Below, one piece after another: positions 6,732 through 16,000 of a stretch of 19,719 bases of DNA. Source of the stretch: Candidatus Omnitrophota bacterium (lineage in GTDB: Bacteria > Hinthialibacterota > Hinthialibacteria > JAKQFZ01); NCBI GenBank assembly GCA_029558215.1, contig JAKQFZ010000964.1:1-19719 (forward strand), read 5' to 3'. Numbering within the stretch: position 1 is the stretch's first letter; every line of letters begins with the position of its first letter. The position numbers were made by a program, and so were the translations under genes. The notes under the pieces are model-generated. The model searched no databases, was not told the origin of the DNA, and saw only the letters and a program-made list of their open reading frames with translations.

Positions 6732-8461
6732 CACTTCTTTCCAAGGCAGTACAACGTGCGTTGGCTTCGGATGAAGATTCTTGAATCTGCAAACGCAGGA
6801 GTCGCCCCGATGAACTCTCCGACGCTTCCAACGCCTTTCTGAACATAGGATCGCTCCATCATGAAGATGAACGTTTTGCCATCCATGTCAGTCAGAAACA
6901 CCTTGTCTCCGACCAAGACGGGAGAAGACCAGAAACCCTGTCGGAATTCCTCTTTCCAGATCTCCTCACCGGTCACAGCGTCGAAACACACCACAGTTCC
7001 ATATCCGTTGGCAAGGATCAGCAACAGACCATCCGTCAGCGGACTTGACACATCAGGAGTGTCACCATCGTAGCTCCAGGCAACATGCGTCTCAGTCACA
7101 TCGCCAGAGCCACCAAGGCGGATCGCACTCAGCGGCGCATACTGGGTTGTCACGAAGACCATACCACCACCGACTGTGGGAACTGGTGCTACATCTCCAG
7201 AGAGGGCCTTGACGCGCCAGAGTTCCCTTCCCGACCCAAGATCGTAGCCGATCACATAGGGGTCAGAAGTGGTGACAATGACTGTCTGCCCATCAGACTC
7301 AGAGATCACTGGACTTGTCCACGTCGCCCCATTGTCCCTCGGTGTTTTCCAGAGCTCCTTTCCATCAGAGGTGTTGAGAGCGTAGAGAAATGATATGTTC
7401 TCGTCGGCATCTCCCTGGTCGAGCTGAAGAATTATCTTGCCGTCGTGAACAATCGGTGAAGTCGCTATTCCATAGATGCTTTCAGGCTTTCCAAACCAGC
7501 GAGACCAGACCATCTGCCCGTTGAAGTCAACTGCAGCCAGCTCGTTGGTGCCAAAGAACGCATAGACCAAGGTGCCGTCTGTCGCAACAGTTGGCGATGC
7601 AAGTCCCGTCTCCGCCGGAAGACGGAAGTCCGCTCCCAGCAATGCGTCAGTCTGAATCCTGCACGTCCATACCAAAGAACCGTCGCGGGTATCAAAACAG
7701 TAGACGTGGCGCGATTGGAGATCGGCTCCGGTGACAAAAGCCTTGTTACCCCAAACAACTGGTGAGCTGTTCCCACCAATGGGAATGTCCGCCTTCCAGA
7801 GTAAGTTCTCTCCTGTGGCTGCATCCCAGTTTGTTGGAACATCCATATCAGGAATTCTCCGAGTCCCCATAAACCCAAACAGTTGGGGCCATTTCTGGTC
7901 GTCCGAAACCGGTTCATCCGAAGAGGCCACGAGCACTGCTGATCCCAAGCCAGAAGTCGTCACAGACAGATCTAACTTCGGAGGGCGATGAATCGCGACG
8001 AACAGGATAAGCAAGACGGGCAGGATAACAACAAGCAGCATCGTGATGACCTTGAAGCGGTATTGTTCCTGCTCACTCTCGATCTGTGCAGCGCGTCGCG
8101 CGCGAGGCATCTGCTCTCGAAGACTCGCGAGTCGTCTCAAGCAGAGTGCCAGAGCGATCATGCTGCCCAGAAGGAGCAGTCCACCATACTTCACTCTGCG
8201 AATGTAGCGGAGGTGTTGCTCCCGAATAAAAACATCCTGCACGCGGATGGCGTTCGCAAGAGCTTCACTGCTCGGGTCTTCACGAAACGACGCCTTCAGA
8301 GAAAGAAAACTCTCGCGGTCAAAGTGATCCATTCTGCCGTATTCAAAGGCGAAGACGATCATTCCGACTGTCAGCGCAACGACAGAGACAGCGCTCACAG
8401 CGCTAAGAAACAGCGTTGTCCTCTGGTCAAACAAGTCACGCCAGCCCTTGTTACTGAACAC
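6731..8461 (-). CDS. Membrane-anchored PQQ-type beta-propeller protein
   Basis: A 576-residue protein with three predicted membrane helices (about 17-41, 92-108 and 138-157), then a beta-propeller from about residue 190 to the end. The propeller shows repeated PQQ/BamB-type blades: GENLLWKADIPIGGNSSPV, DTRDGSLVWTC, SDGKELWKTP, GSGRELWRV and TGEEIWKEEF, each ending in the A/D-G-x-x-x-W tryptophan-docking pattern. The topology suggests the propeller faces the periplasm. GTG 8461 is chosen because AAGG lies 5 nt before it and a start further back would run deep into the preceding gene. It overlaps the polyferredoxin gene by 11 nt and the NuoEF fusion by one base, so the three are translationally coupled. 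Such propellers either bind PQQ in dehydrogenases or act as plain scaffolds (BamB). I see no dehydrogenase catalytic signature I can name, so a scaffold or sensor role within the complex is the safer inference. Confidence 0.85.
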   Translation of the reverse strand: MFSNKGWRDLFDQRTTLFLSAVSAVSVVALTVGMIVFAFEYGRMDHFDRESFLSLKASFREDPSSEALANAIRVQDVFIREQHLRYIRRVKYGGLLLLGSMIALALCLRRLASLREQMPRARRAAQIESEQEQYRFKVITMLLVVILPVLLILFVAIHRPPKLDLSVTTSGLGSAVLVASSDEPVSDDQKWPQLFGFMGTRRIPDMDVPTNWDAATGENLLWKADIPIGGNSSPVVWGNKAFVTGADLQSRHVYCFDTRDGSLVWTCRIQTDALLGADFRLPAETGLASPTVATDGTLVYAFFGTNELAAVDFNGQMVWSRWFGKPESIYGIATSPIVHDGKIILQLDQGDADENISFLYALNTSDGKELWKTPRDNGATWTSPVISESDGQTVIVTTSDPYVIGYDLGSGRELWRVKALSGDVAPVPTVGGGMVFVTTQYAPLSAIRLGGSGDVTETHVAWSYDGDTPDVSSPLTDGLLLILANGYGTVVCFDAVTGEEIWKEEFRQGFWSSPVLVGDKVFLTDMDGKTFIFMMERSYVQKGVGSVGEFIGATPAFADSRIFIRSQRTLYCLGKK

Positions 8462-9710
8462 TTTTCCCTTCTCTCTCTCGATAGGCCCGGTCTTTCGGAC
8501 ACCACCTGAAGCATCGTGCGCACGCAAGGCAAGAACTCGGATCGGCGTCAAACGTAGTTCGCCGTCCAAAGTAAATGAGTTCCATTAGCCGGACCGACAC
8601 AACAAACCCGACCCAGAGACCAAGCAGAGCGCCGGCAACACTGCGATTGAGCAGGTAATAACCCACTCCTCCCAGTCCAACTGGCACAACTATCGAAGCG
8701 ACGATGGAAAGTCTCTGGATCCTCGTTGAAGCAACTGACTCTTCCTGTGGGGGTCTGATGGCACCAAAAGGGCATTTGGGCTCACAAAGCCCACACCGAA
8801 TACATGAATCCGGCGTGATCCTGACCTTGACGTTACTGGCTCGGGAAGGCAGAGAAAGCAGAGCCCCGTATGGACAGAGATAACGACAATAAGGACGGGC
8901 AACAAAGAGACCGAGAAGAAGCAGGAGTCCACCGAGAATCTGTTTCCAGGCAAATCCATTCATCCGGAAGAATCCCACGAAAGGATCGAACTCACAGATG
9001 ATAAACCGACGAGAGCTGAGAACAAGGAATAAAGCCAATCCCAGGTATACAAACCGCAGAAGGCTCAACGGCTTCTCGATCCAAAGAGGAACACGAAGTG
9101 GCTTGAAGATAACTATGTCCTGAACCATCCCGAGAGGGCAAACCGCTCCACAAAACACTCTGCCGAACACAAGCGCAAAAACGAGTGGCGTCAAAAAGAC
9201 GAGGGCCACTGGGATGGAAACAGGGAACGAGGAGTCGAGGACTCCGAGAAACATGTTCTGCACTGAACCAACGGGACAGATACATCCCTTCCTGTAGAAT
9301 CCGAAATACGCAAGACAGACAAGACCAAGAATCAGGACACCCTTTCTGCTTCGGATCTTGTGAAGAAACCAGCTCGCTGCAGCGAGAGCAAGGACGAGAA
9401 GCAAGACATCGAGATACGGCATCGCGCCAGCGTGAAAGAGCTGAAAAGTCGCAACGGGTAGGTTGTACCCAGACTCAAACTCTGGTGGAGGGAAATTCTG
9501 TTGCGCTCCAGTGCCATCAGGCAACGCAAGCAGGAGCACCCAGAGGAACATAAGCCGAACGGCAAATTTGAGCTTACCGGACTGCGGAAACCAAGAGACA
9601 GATCCAGCCATAGCGCTTCTCTTCTCGGATTCTGGATGCGGCGAACCGCCTGCACAAGGCTCGAGCACCTTGTACAGTGAAACGTATGAGCGAGCCTGAC
9701 GGGCACTCAT
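8451..9710 (-). CDS. NosR/NapH-like membrane polyferredoxin (4Fe-4S binding protein)
   Basis: A 419-residue membrane protein with an N-terminal hydrophobic signal or anchor (about 50-64) and further helices near 99-115, 124-138, 166-183, 217-232, 257-271, 334-353 and 358-378. Between them lie cysteine motifs of the NosR/NapH type: CICPVG (143-148), CGAVCPLG (187-194), Cys239, and CRYLCPYG (275-282). Two ferredoxin-type sites follow: CIRCGLCEPKCP (303-314) and CLACARCFRWCP (394-405). Family members pass electrons between the quinone pool or soluble carriers and periplasmic or cytoplasmic partners. The FMN-binding periplasmic domain of NosR is absent. ATG 9710 has GGGAG 6 nt upstream; ATG 9611 would give a more typical signal peptide but a weaker ribosome site. 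It lies 24 nt after the glycosyltransferase stop and overlaps the propeller gene. Confidence 0.88.
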   Translation of the reverse strand: MSARQARSYVSLYKVLEPCAGGSPHPESEKRSAMAGSVSWFPQSGKLKFAVRLMFLWVLLLALPDGTGAQQNFPPPEFESGYNLPVATFQLFHAGAMPYLDVLLLVLALAAASWFLHKIRSRKGVLILGLVCLAYFGFYRKGCICPVGSVQNMFLGVLDSSFPVSIPVALVFLTPLVFALVFGRVFCGAVCPLGMVQDIVIFKPLRVPLWIEKPLSLLRFVYLGLALFLVLSSRRFIICEFDPFVGFFRMNGFAWKQILGGLLLLLGLFVARPYCRYLCPYGALLSLPSRASNVKVRITPDSCIRCGLCEPKCPFGAIRPPQEESVASTRIQRLSIVASIVVPVGLGGVGYYLLNRSVAGALLGLWVGFVVSVRLMELIYFGRRTTFDADPSSCLACARCFRWCPKDRAYREREGKSVQ

Positions 9711-9734
9711 CAATTTCTCCCGACTGCCATGTCT

Positions 9735-10916
9735 TCAAAAGCGAACGATCTCACGCAGTGCTTTGAGAAAGGCCTGCTGACGCACTCCAAGACTCCAGTT
9801 CGCAAGAATTTCCTTGCGTGCCTTCGCACCGATCTGGTCACGCCGCTGCGGATCGTCCAACAAACTGAGGACAGATGCATCGAGTGCGTCCTGATTTCCC
9901 CTTGGAACGACAAGAGCGTTTTGGCCATTTCTCAACACTTCGCCAAGAGAGCCACAGTCCGTGGCAACAACAGAGCGTCCACAGCTCATGGCTTCGATTA
10001 CGGCGACAGACACTCCAGCCATATCCCTGAAAGGATAGACACACACATCAGCCACGCAGAGCGCTGAAGGTAAGACGTCCTCTGGAACCATCCCTGTGAA
10101 GATGACTGGGATCTGCAACTGCATCGCAAATCTCTGCAGTTGTGTATCCAAATGACCCGTTCCGACGACAATTGCGCTCGTGGGCTTAACTTTAGAGATC
10201 ATCTGAAGGAACTCCAGACATCCTGTAGACTCTTTGAGTGTCCCGTGTGTCAGAACAATTCTCCCGGGCGTTGGAATTGGAAGATTCTTCTCGCCCAGGA
10301 AATGAAAGAAGAGTTCTGAAGAGACACCTGGCGTGAGGACGTCTGTATCAACACCATGCGGAATAACGTGAAGGCTCTGCTGATTGATCCCTTCTTTGGC
10401 AAGGACTGCCTGAAGATCCGCCCCGTCAACAAAGATCCCAGTCGCCCTCTTATAGAGATGTCTCACCATGTTCCTAAGCAGCCATCGTGGCTCTTCCCGA
10501 AAGAAGTCCCCACCTGCAATGACGAGACGCGGTACATTCCCTTGTAGCGCAGTCCGATGTGCCAAGAGTAACATGCTTGGGGTGGAATCGCTGATGACAA
10601 GATTCGGATTCCAACCCGTCGTCAGCATCCCCGCTACAATTCGATGTACCATTCGGAACCTACGAAACCCCTGCAAATAATGATTTCCGATCTGTTTCCG
10701 ACGCCGCGAGTCTCCCAACGACTGAATCTGATAGCACCCCGTCCAACCAATGGTTGGCATTTCAGAAGCAACAATCTGTCGAACTTCACATCCAGCATTT
10801 GCCAGTGCGGCCCCCAGTTGCTCAATCCACTTAACCATCCCACTTCGGAGCGGATAACCCGTTCCACTCAGGATGAGGATGCGCTGTGATTTCGCGTGGA
10901 CTGCGTGAGAGTTCAT
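9735..10916 (-). CDS. GT4-family glycosyltransferase
   Basis: A 393-residue GT-B fold glycosyltransferase. The N-terminal half starts ILILSGTGYPLRSGMVKW, with the glycine-rich loop that meets the acceptor. The C-terminal half holds VIPHGVDTDVL (184-194), VLTHGTLKES (221-230), GTGHLDTQL (252-260), FTGMVPEDVLP (273-283) and the nucleotide-sugar site AGVSVAVIEAMSCGRSVVAT (300-319). The second Glu of the family's E-x7-E motif is Glu308; the first is replaced by Ala300. It probably transfers a sugar from a nucleotide-sugar in making an envelope glycan or glycolipid. ATG 10916 begins a divergent unit facing the methyltransferase gene and has only a weak ribosome site. It is the first gene of the run leading into the redox genes, an unexpected partnership. 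Donor and acceptor cannot be read from the sequence. Confidence 0.88.
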   Translation of the reverse strand: MNSHAVHAKSQRILILSGTGYPLRSGMVKWIEQLGAALANAGCEVRQIVASEMPTIGWTGCYQIQSLGDSRRRKQIGNHYLQGFRRFRMVHRIVAGMLTTGWNPNLVISDSTPSMLLLAHRTALQGNVPRLVIAGGDFFREEPRWLLRNMVRHLYKRATGIFVDGADLQAVLAKEGINQQSLHVIPHGVDTDVLTPGVSSELFFHFLGEKNLPIPTPGRIVLTHGTLKESTGCLEFLQMISKVKPTSAIVVGTGHLDTQLQRFAMQLQIPVIFTGMVPEDVLPSALCVADVCVYPFRDMAGVSVAVIEAMSCGRSVVATDCGSLGEVLRNGQNALVVPRGNQDALDASVLSLLDDPQRRDQIGAKARKEILANWSLGVRQQAFLKALREIVRF

Positions 10917-11004
10917 CCGAGAATCCGCCCGCCTACCAAAGACGAGAGTGCCTCCATCTTTTGAGTTTCATACTCACCTAACGTCTGTTATACTCCGAAC
11001 CAAT
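10917..11004. promoter_or_regulatory. Divergent promoter region between glycosyltransferase and methyltransferase
   Basis: Eighty-eight bases separate the two divergent starts. On the plus strand TATACT at 10989-10994 is a fair -10 box, with TTGAGT at 10961-10966 as a badly spaced (22 nt) -35. If TATACT is used, transcription would start within a few bases of ATG 11005, giving a very short or absent leader. That agrees with the lack of a Shine-Dalgarno sequence there. Confidence 0.35.
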
Positions 11005-11778
11005 ATGATGAGTAAAGAAGAGAACGGGAGAACGCTCAGGAGCATCATACACTTCAACGACCGACTGGGATGCGTTGAAGCAGCGCGATCTCTGGATTAT
11101 TTCAGGTGCATTGAATACCTTCTGGTGCTTGATCTGCTCGATCTGAAGCCCGATCTCCAGTTGCTGGATTTGGGCGTTGGCAAGGGGCCTTTTTCATCCT
11201 ACCTCGCCTCGGAAAAGGGAATCCAAGTCTTGGCTCTCGATATCGCTCCCAAGGCGATAGGCTGGCAAGCTCAGAAGGCTGGACGACTCAGATTGAAGAA
11301 CTCCCAGTTCGTGCCCATTGTTGGAGACAGCCGTTCCCTTTCCTTCGCCGATGAATCCTTTGATCGAGTTCTGAATCTGGGATCGATTGAGCATGTCCCC
11401 GGGGATGGTGACAGACTGACTGCCAAGGAGATGGGCAGAGTTCTCCGCACGGGCGGTCGTGCCATTTTCTCCATCCCCTACGGCAGACGGTACACAGAAT
11501 CCGATACGAGTCCCCATGTCAGGTACTTCGAAAGACGATACGACGAGAAGGCACTTCAGGAGAGGATCATCCAGCCCTCTGGTCTGAAGGAGATATCCCG
11601 GTTCTATTTCGGTGAACCCTCGCTGAAGTGGAGCAGGTTCTGGTACTCGGTTCCCTTTGTGCTCAAGTTGCCATTTCGCCGAGCGACTCGCTTGATGGCG
11701 TCACGCTGGCTCAGCATCATCCCCGCTGAGGACAAGGATAGCGCTTGCGGCATCTGCTTCGCCCTGGCCAAGGAGTGA
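11005..11778 (+). CDS. Class I SAM-dependent methyltransferase
   Basis: A 257-residue Rossmann-fold methyltransferase. Motif I is LLDLGVGKG (53-61); LALDI with Asp79 is the usual acidic residue that binds the ribose of SAM; GDSRSLSFADESFD (107-120) is motif II; LGSIEHV (125-131) and the hydrophobic strand after VLRTGGRAIFSIPYG (146-160) complete the UbiE/Methyltransf_11 pattern. The frame could start at GTG 10948, but the extra 19 residues look unlike the family and have no ribosome site. ATG 11005, or the adjacent ATG 11008, is preferred. The glycosyltransferase gene begins 3 nt after its stop, so it probably methylates a sugar or a lipid-linked intermediate in the same glycan pathway. The substrate is not evident. 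Confidence 0.85.
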   Translation: MMSKEENGRTLRSIIHFNDRLGCVEAARSLDYFRCIEYLLVLDLLDLKPDLQLLDLGVGKGPFSSYLASEKGIQVLALDIAPKAIGWQAQKAGRLRLKNSQFVPIVGDSRSLSFADESFDRVLNLGSIEHVPGDGDRLTAKEMGRVLRTGGRAIFSIPYGRRYTESDTSPHVRYFERRYDEKALQERIIQPSGLKEISRFYFGEPSLKWSRFWYSVPFVLKLPFRRATRLMASRWLSIIPAEDKDSACGICFALAKE

Positions 11779-11781
11779 AGG

Positions 11782-12927
11782 ATGCAGGACGTGGCATTTC
11801 GTGTTGGCGTTGACGCACGACCTCTGCATGAACCTCCTTGCGGCATCAGACGCTACCTTCAGAACCTTCTCAGAGCCCTTCTGAAACTCGACAACGCAAC
11901 CGGCTATGTGCTCTTCACCAATAGACCGCTTCCCGAGCTTTCGGCCAACAACGAAGAACGCGTCCAAATAAGTACCCTCGGTGGATCGCGACAGGCACTC
12001 ATGCGCCCCTGGTGGGAAGTGCTCACACTGCCTCGGGCGATCAGAAAGAGTTCTGTTGATCTTTTTTTCTCTCCGATGGGAATAGTCCCTGCCCGCTGTC
12101 TGGTTCCTTCGGTCGTGACCGTCCATGATCTTGCGTTCATGAAGTATTCAGGCATCCAGCCTTGGAACTACAGAATGTACTGGAACTGGGTCATGAAAAG
12201 AGTTCCAAATGCGGATGCGATCATTGCTGTGTCTCATTCCACAAAGTCTGACATCGAGCAGCTGTTGCCAGTGCAGCCCGAACGAGTTCATGTCATCTGG
12301 GAAGGTCTGGATGAGTCTTTCAGGAGCCCAACAACTCATGAAGAAAGGCAATCCCTTCGTATCAAGTACGGCCTCAAAGGGGATTTTGTTCTTTTCGTCG
12401 GCACCCGAGAGCCACGCAAGAACCTGAACACTCTGGTCAAAGCCATGTCTGTCCTGAATGAAACACGCACCGATCCAGTACCTTTGATCCTTGTGGGTCC
12501 TGAGGGTTGGGGCAATCAGGGCGACCCGCAAGAATCTGGCACCTGGGTGAGAGTGCTGCAGCCACTCTCAGACGGCGAACTCAAGACACTTTATTCCTGT
12601 GCAACAGTGTTTGCGTTTCCCTCCCTCTACGAGGGGTTCGGTCTTCCTTTGCTGGAAGCGATGAGCTGTGGCGCTGCAGTAATTGCATCCAACGTTGCAT
12701 CAATCCCTGAACTGGCCGGTGATTCCGCTTTGCTGGTCAATCCGACAGATGTCGCAGAGTGGACACGGGGGCTGGCACTCCTGCTGAAGGACGGGCAACT
12801 GCGCAGTTCGCTTGTGCAGAAAGGGCACTCCCAAGTCGAGCGCTTCGCTTGGTCAACTGCGGCAAAACTGACGCACGATCTTTTCGTAAGAACACTTTGC
12901 CAGACCCGCTCGTGCGAACAACAGTAG
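11782..12927 (+). CDS. GT4-family glycosyltransferase (mannosyltransferase-like)
   Basis: A 381-residue GT-B glycosyltransferase with a textbook GT4 C-terminus. Seen: VGVDARPL near the N-terminus with the acceptor loop CGIRRYLQNLL (20-30), VTVHDLAFMKY (112-122), AVSHSTKSDI (149-158), FVGTREPRKNL (205-215), and SLYEGFGLPLLEAMSCGAAV (281-300), where Glu284 and Glu292 form the full E-x7-E site. The layout resembles WbaZ/MtfB-like mannosyl- and rhamnosyltransferases of O-antigen or exopolysaccharide synthesis, but donor specificity is inferred only loosely. The AAGGAG ribosome site overlaps the methyltransferase stop codon, 6 nt before the ATG, so the two are translationally linked. It is only distantly similar to the minus-strand GT4 gene at 9735-10916, so recent duplication is unlikely. 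Confidence 0.93.
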   Translation: MQDVAFRVGVDARPLHEPPCGIRRYLQNLLRALLKLDNATGYVLFTNRPLPELSANNEERVQISTLGGSRQALMRPWWEVLTLPRAIRKSSVDLFFSPMGIVPARCLVPSVVTVHDLAFMKYSGIQPWNYRMYWNWVMKRVPNADAIIAVSHSTKSDIEQLLPVQPERVHVIWEGLDESFRSPTTHEERQSLRIKYGLKGDFVLFVGTREPRKNLNTLVKAMSVLNETRTDPVPLILVGPEGWGNQGDPQESGTWVRVLQPLSDGELKTLYSCATVFAFPSLYEGFGLPLLEAMSCGAAVIASNVASIPELAGDSALLVNPTDVAEWTRGLALLLKDGQLRSSLVQKGHSQVERFAWSTAAKLTHDLFVRTLCQTRSCEQQ

Positions 12928-13012
12928 TGGCATAGGTACCGTCACAGCCAAGATTCAATGCAACTATGTTACTATTCCAGAAGACTGATCAAACATTGGG
13001 ACACAATATGCC

Positions 13013-16000
13013 ATGGTTCCTTTGCATATCCACAGCTGTTACAGCTTTCTAGAGAGCAGTTCCACTCTCGAGGAGTTGCTTTCGCTCTGTCAGCGTCATC
13101 ACTATCCCGCTCTCGGGCTGACCGACCGCGATGGACTCTATGGGAGTGTTCAATTCTATAAGCTGGCATTGGATCACGGCATTCTCCCGATTCTTGGCAG
13201 TGAGGTTTCCCTTGAGGACGAGTCTCATCTGACGCTGCTGGTTCAGGATAGGCAGGGATACGCGAATCTCTGTCGTCTACTCAGCCAGAGAGTGCAGTTT
13301 CCAAAAGGCCTTCCGAGAGAATCATTGACCCGGCATTGCGCCGGCATCATCGTGTTGAGCGGATGTCAACATGGCAGAATTCCGCAGCTGCTGCTTCAGG
13401 GCAAGCAGGAACAGGCACGAAGGCTGGCCGTCTGGTACGCGGAAGTGTTTCCCGAAAGATTCTGGATTGAGGTTCAGTCACACGGACTTCCACATGAGCA
13501 CAAACTGAATCGTGAGTTGCTCCGCCTCTCAAAACCGCTTGGGATTCCCTGTGTGGCTACAGTCAATTCTCATTACACTGAACCTGGCGATAGAATTCTC
13601 TACGAGTCCCTCTCCTCAATCAAAACCATGACTTCCGTCAAACAGCCACACCCCGAAAAACACCTGAAGGGCGACTTCCATCTTCCATCGCCCGATGAGA
13701 TGAAGAGGCGTTTTCATGAATTGCCCGAATGCCTTTCTAATACAGAACGCATCGCCGAATCCTGCCACCTCGAACTTCCCTTGGGCAAACCCCAATTCCC
13801 CGATTTTCAGACTGGCAACGACTTGACACCTTCTGAGTATCTGAGATACCTCTGCCTCAAGGGTGCAAGGAAACGTTATGGTGAGGTTTTAGGTGCGGTT
13901 GCTGAACGTCTGGAGCACGAGATCCGGACAGTGGATGAACTGGGGTACACAACGTATTTCCTGATCGTCTGGGACATCACACGAGAAGCCCGTCGCAGAG
14001 ACATCTGGGCTGTCGCGAGGGGAAGCGCCGCAGATAGTCTGGTCTGCTACGTCCTTGGAATCAGCCATGTGTGTCCGATCAAACACGGGCTGTACTTTGA
14101 GCGCTTCCTCAACAGAGAGCGAGTGACCAAGAGCGGTTTGGCGGATATTGATCTTGATATTCAATGGGACAGGCGCGATGAGATCGTGCAGTACGTCTAT
14201 GGAAGATACGGTGCCGAGCATACGGCCATTGTTGGCTCCTTTACCACCTTCCAAGCACGATCAGCTCTGGCGGACGTCGGAAAGGTCTTGGGTCTATCAG
14301 AGCAGGAAGTCCGACGCCTTGCTCGACAGAGAAAAGCCGTTCCCAAATCGGAAGAGCCCTATAGAACGATCTTTGATGTGGCAACACGCATTGAAGGCAT
14401 GCCCCGCCATCTGGGAATGCACCCGTGCGGGCTGGTCATCAGCCACGACAGGCTTGATGAAATCGCTCCACTTGAGACAAGCGCAAAGGGGTGCGTTATC
14501 ACGCAGTACGACATGGACTCTGTCGAGGCCTTGGGCTTGGTGAAGATGGATCTCCTCGGACAGGCCGGTCTCACGGTCATCGCGAAGACCGTTGACGCCG
14601 TAGAGCGAAACCACGGCACAAAGATAGATATCTATGCAATACCGAAGAGAGACCCTCAGACATGGAAAATGATCTCCCAGGGAGAGACGCGCGGGTGTTT
14701 TCAGATTGAATCGCCCGCCATGTGCAACCTTCTTCGCCGTCTCAGATGCAGAGATTTTGAGTGTCTGATTGCCTCTTTGAGCCTTATCCGGCCCGGTGCT
14801 TCAAATCAAAACAAAGTGGAACACTATGCCCGAAGGCATTCTGGACTAGACCCTTCCCAGTACATTCATCCATCGGTTCAAGCAGCCATGAAAGACACCT
14901 ACGGATTGATGGTCTACGAGGAGCATATACTCATGGTCGCTCACCTGTTTGCAGGGATGGATCTCGGACGTGCCGATCTGCTCCGGCGAGCCTTGGTCAA
15001 GCAATCCGACCGAGAGAAGGCTGCTGGCTTTGAAGTGGAATTCAGAGAACTCGCGATCCGGAAAGGACGCAATCAGGAAGAGATTGACCAAGTCTGGAAA
15101 TTCCTTCTGGACTTCTGCGGCTATTCCTTCAACAAAGCACATTCGAGCAGTTATGCTGTTCTCGCCTATCAGGCAGCCTATCTCAAGAGCCATTTCCCCG
15201 CCGAATTCATGGCATCGGTACTCTCCAGCGGAAAAGGTTTCTACTCCCGATTGACCTATGTCCTGGAGTCTTTGCATCTGGGAATTGCCGTTGATGGCCC
15301 GAATGTCAACAGCTCCCAAGAAGACTACTTCGCTCGAAATGGCAGAATCTGCGTTCCTCTTTCGCAGATCAAAGACCTTACACAGAAGACGATTCGACGA
15401 ACACTGAAGGCGCGCAGACCCTTTTCTGATCTGGCTGACTTTCTTCTCAAGGTCGAACCTAGTCCATCGGAACTTGACAGTCTCATCCGAAGCGGCGCAT
15501 GCGATACATTTGGCGAGAACCGTCCGGCATTGCTCTGGATGGCTCGCACGTCAGGCATCGCTGGAACGCCGAGCCTGAAGGGAGAATCAGCAGACGAGGG
15601 CAATCTTCTCACGTGCATCGAGAATCGTCAGTATCACTCTCCAGAGAGACCGAAGTATTCAGCCGTTTCTTGTCCAATTCCCGACTACACGCTGGCAAAG
15701 AAGATTCGCGATGAGATGGATCTACTGGGATTCCCCCTTTCAGGTCATCCGCTCGATGCGATAGATCCGAGTGGCGTTCAGAGCGACTGCCAAACATCAC
15801 GGGATTTGGAGAAAGCGAAAACAGCTGTTTCTCTCTGCGGCATCATTGTTGCCGAACGATCTCACAAAACACAGGGAGGCAGTTGGATGAAGTTCGCAAC
15901 GCTGTCTGATCGAACCGGCATGATTGAAGTTGTGCTCTTTCCGGAAGTGTCTCGCAAGTACGCTCCCTTGATCGGACTTGGCAAGATTGTTCTCATTTCT

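Noticed and set aside
9735..12927. The two GT4 genes as a recent duplication
   Set aside because: They share only general family motifs; one lacks the first Glu of E-x7-E and their N-terminal halves do not resemble each other.
12928..13012. SOS (LexA) box ahead of the short dnaE
   Set aside because: I looked for CTGT-N8-ACAG and GAAC-N4-GTTC patterns and found neither.
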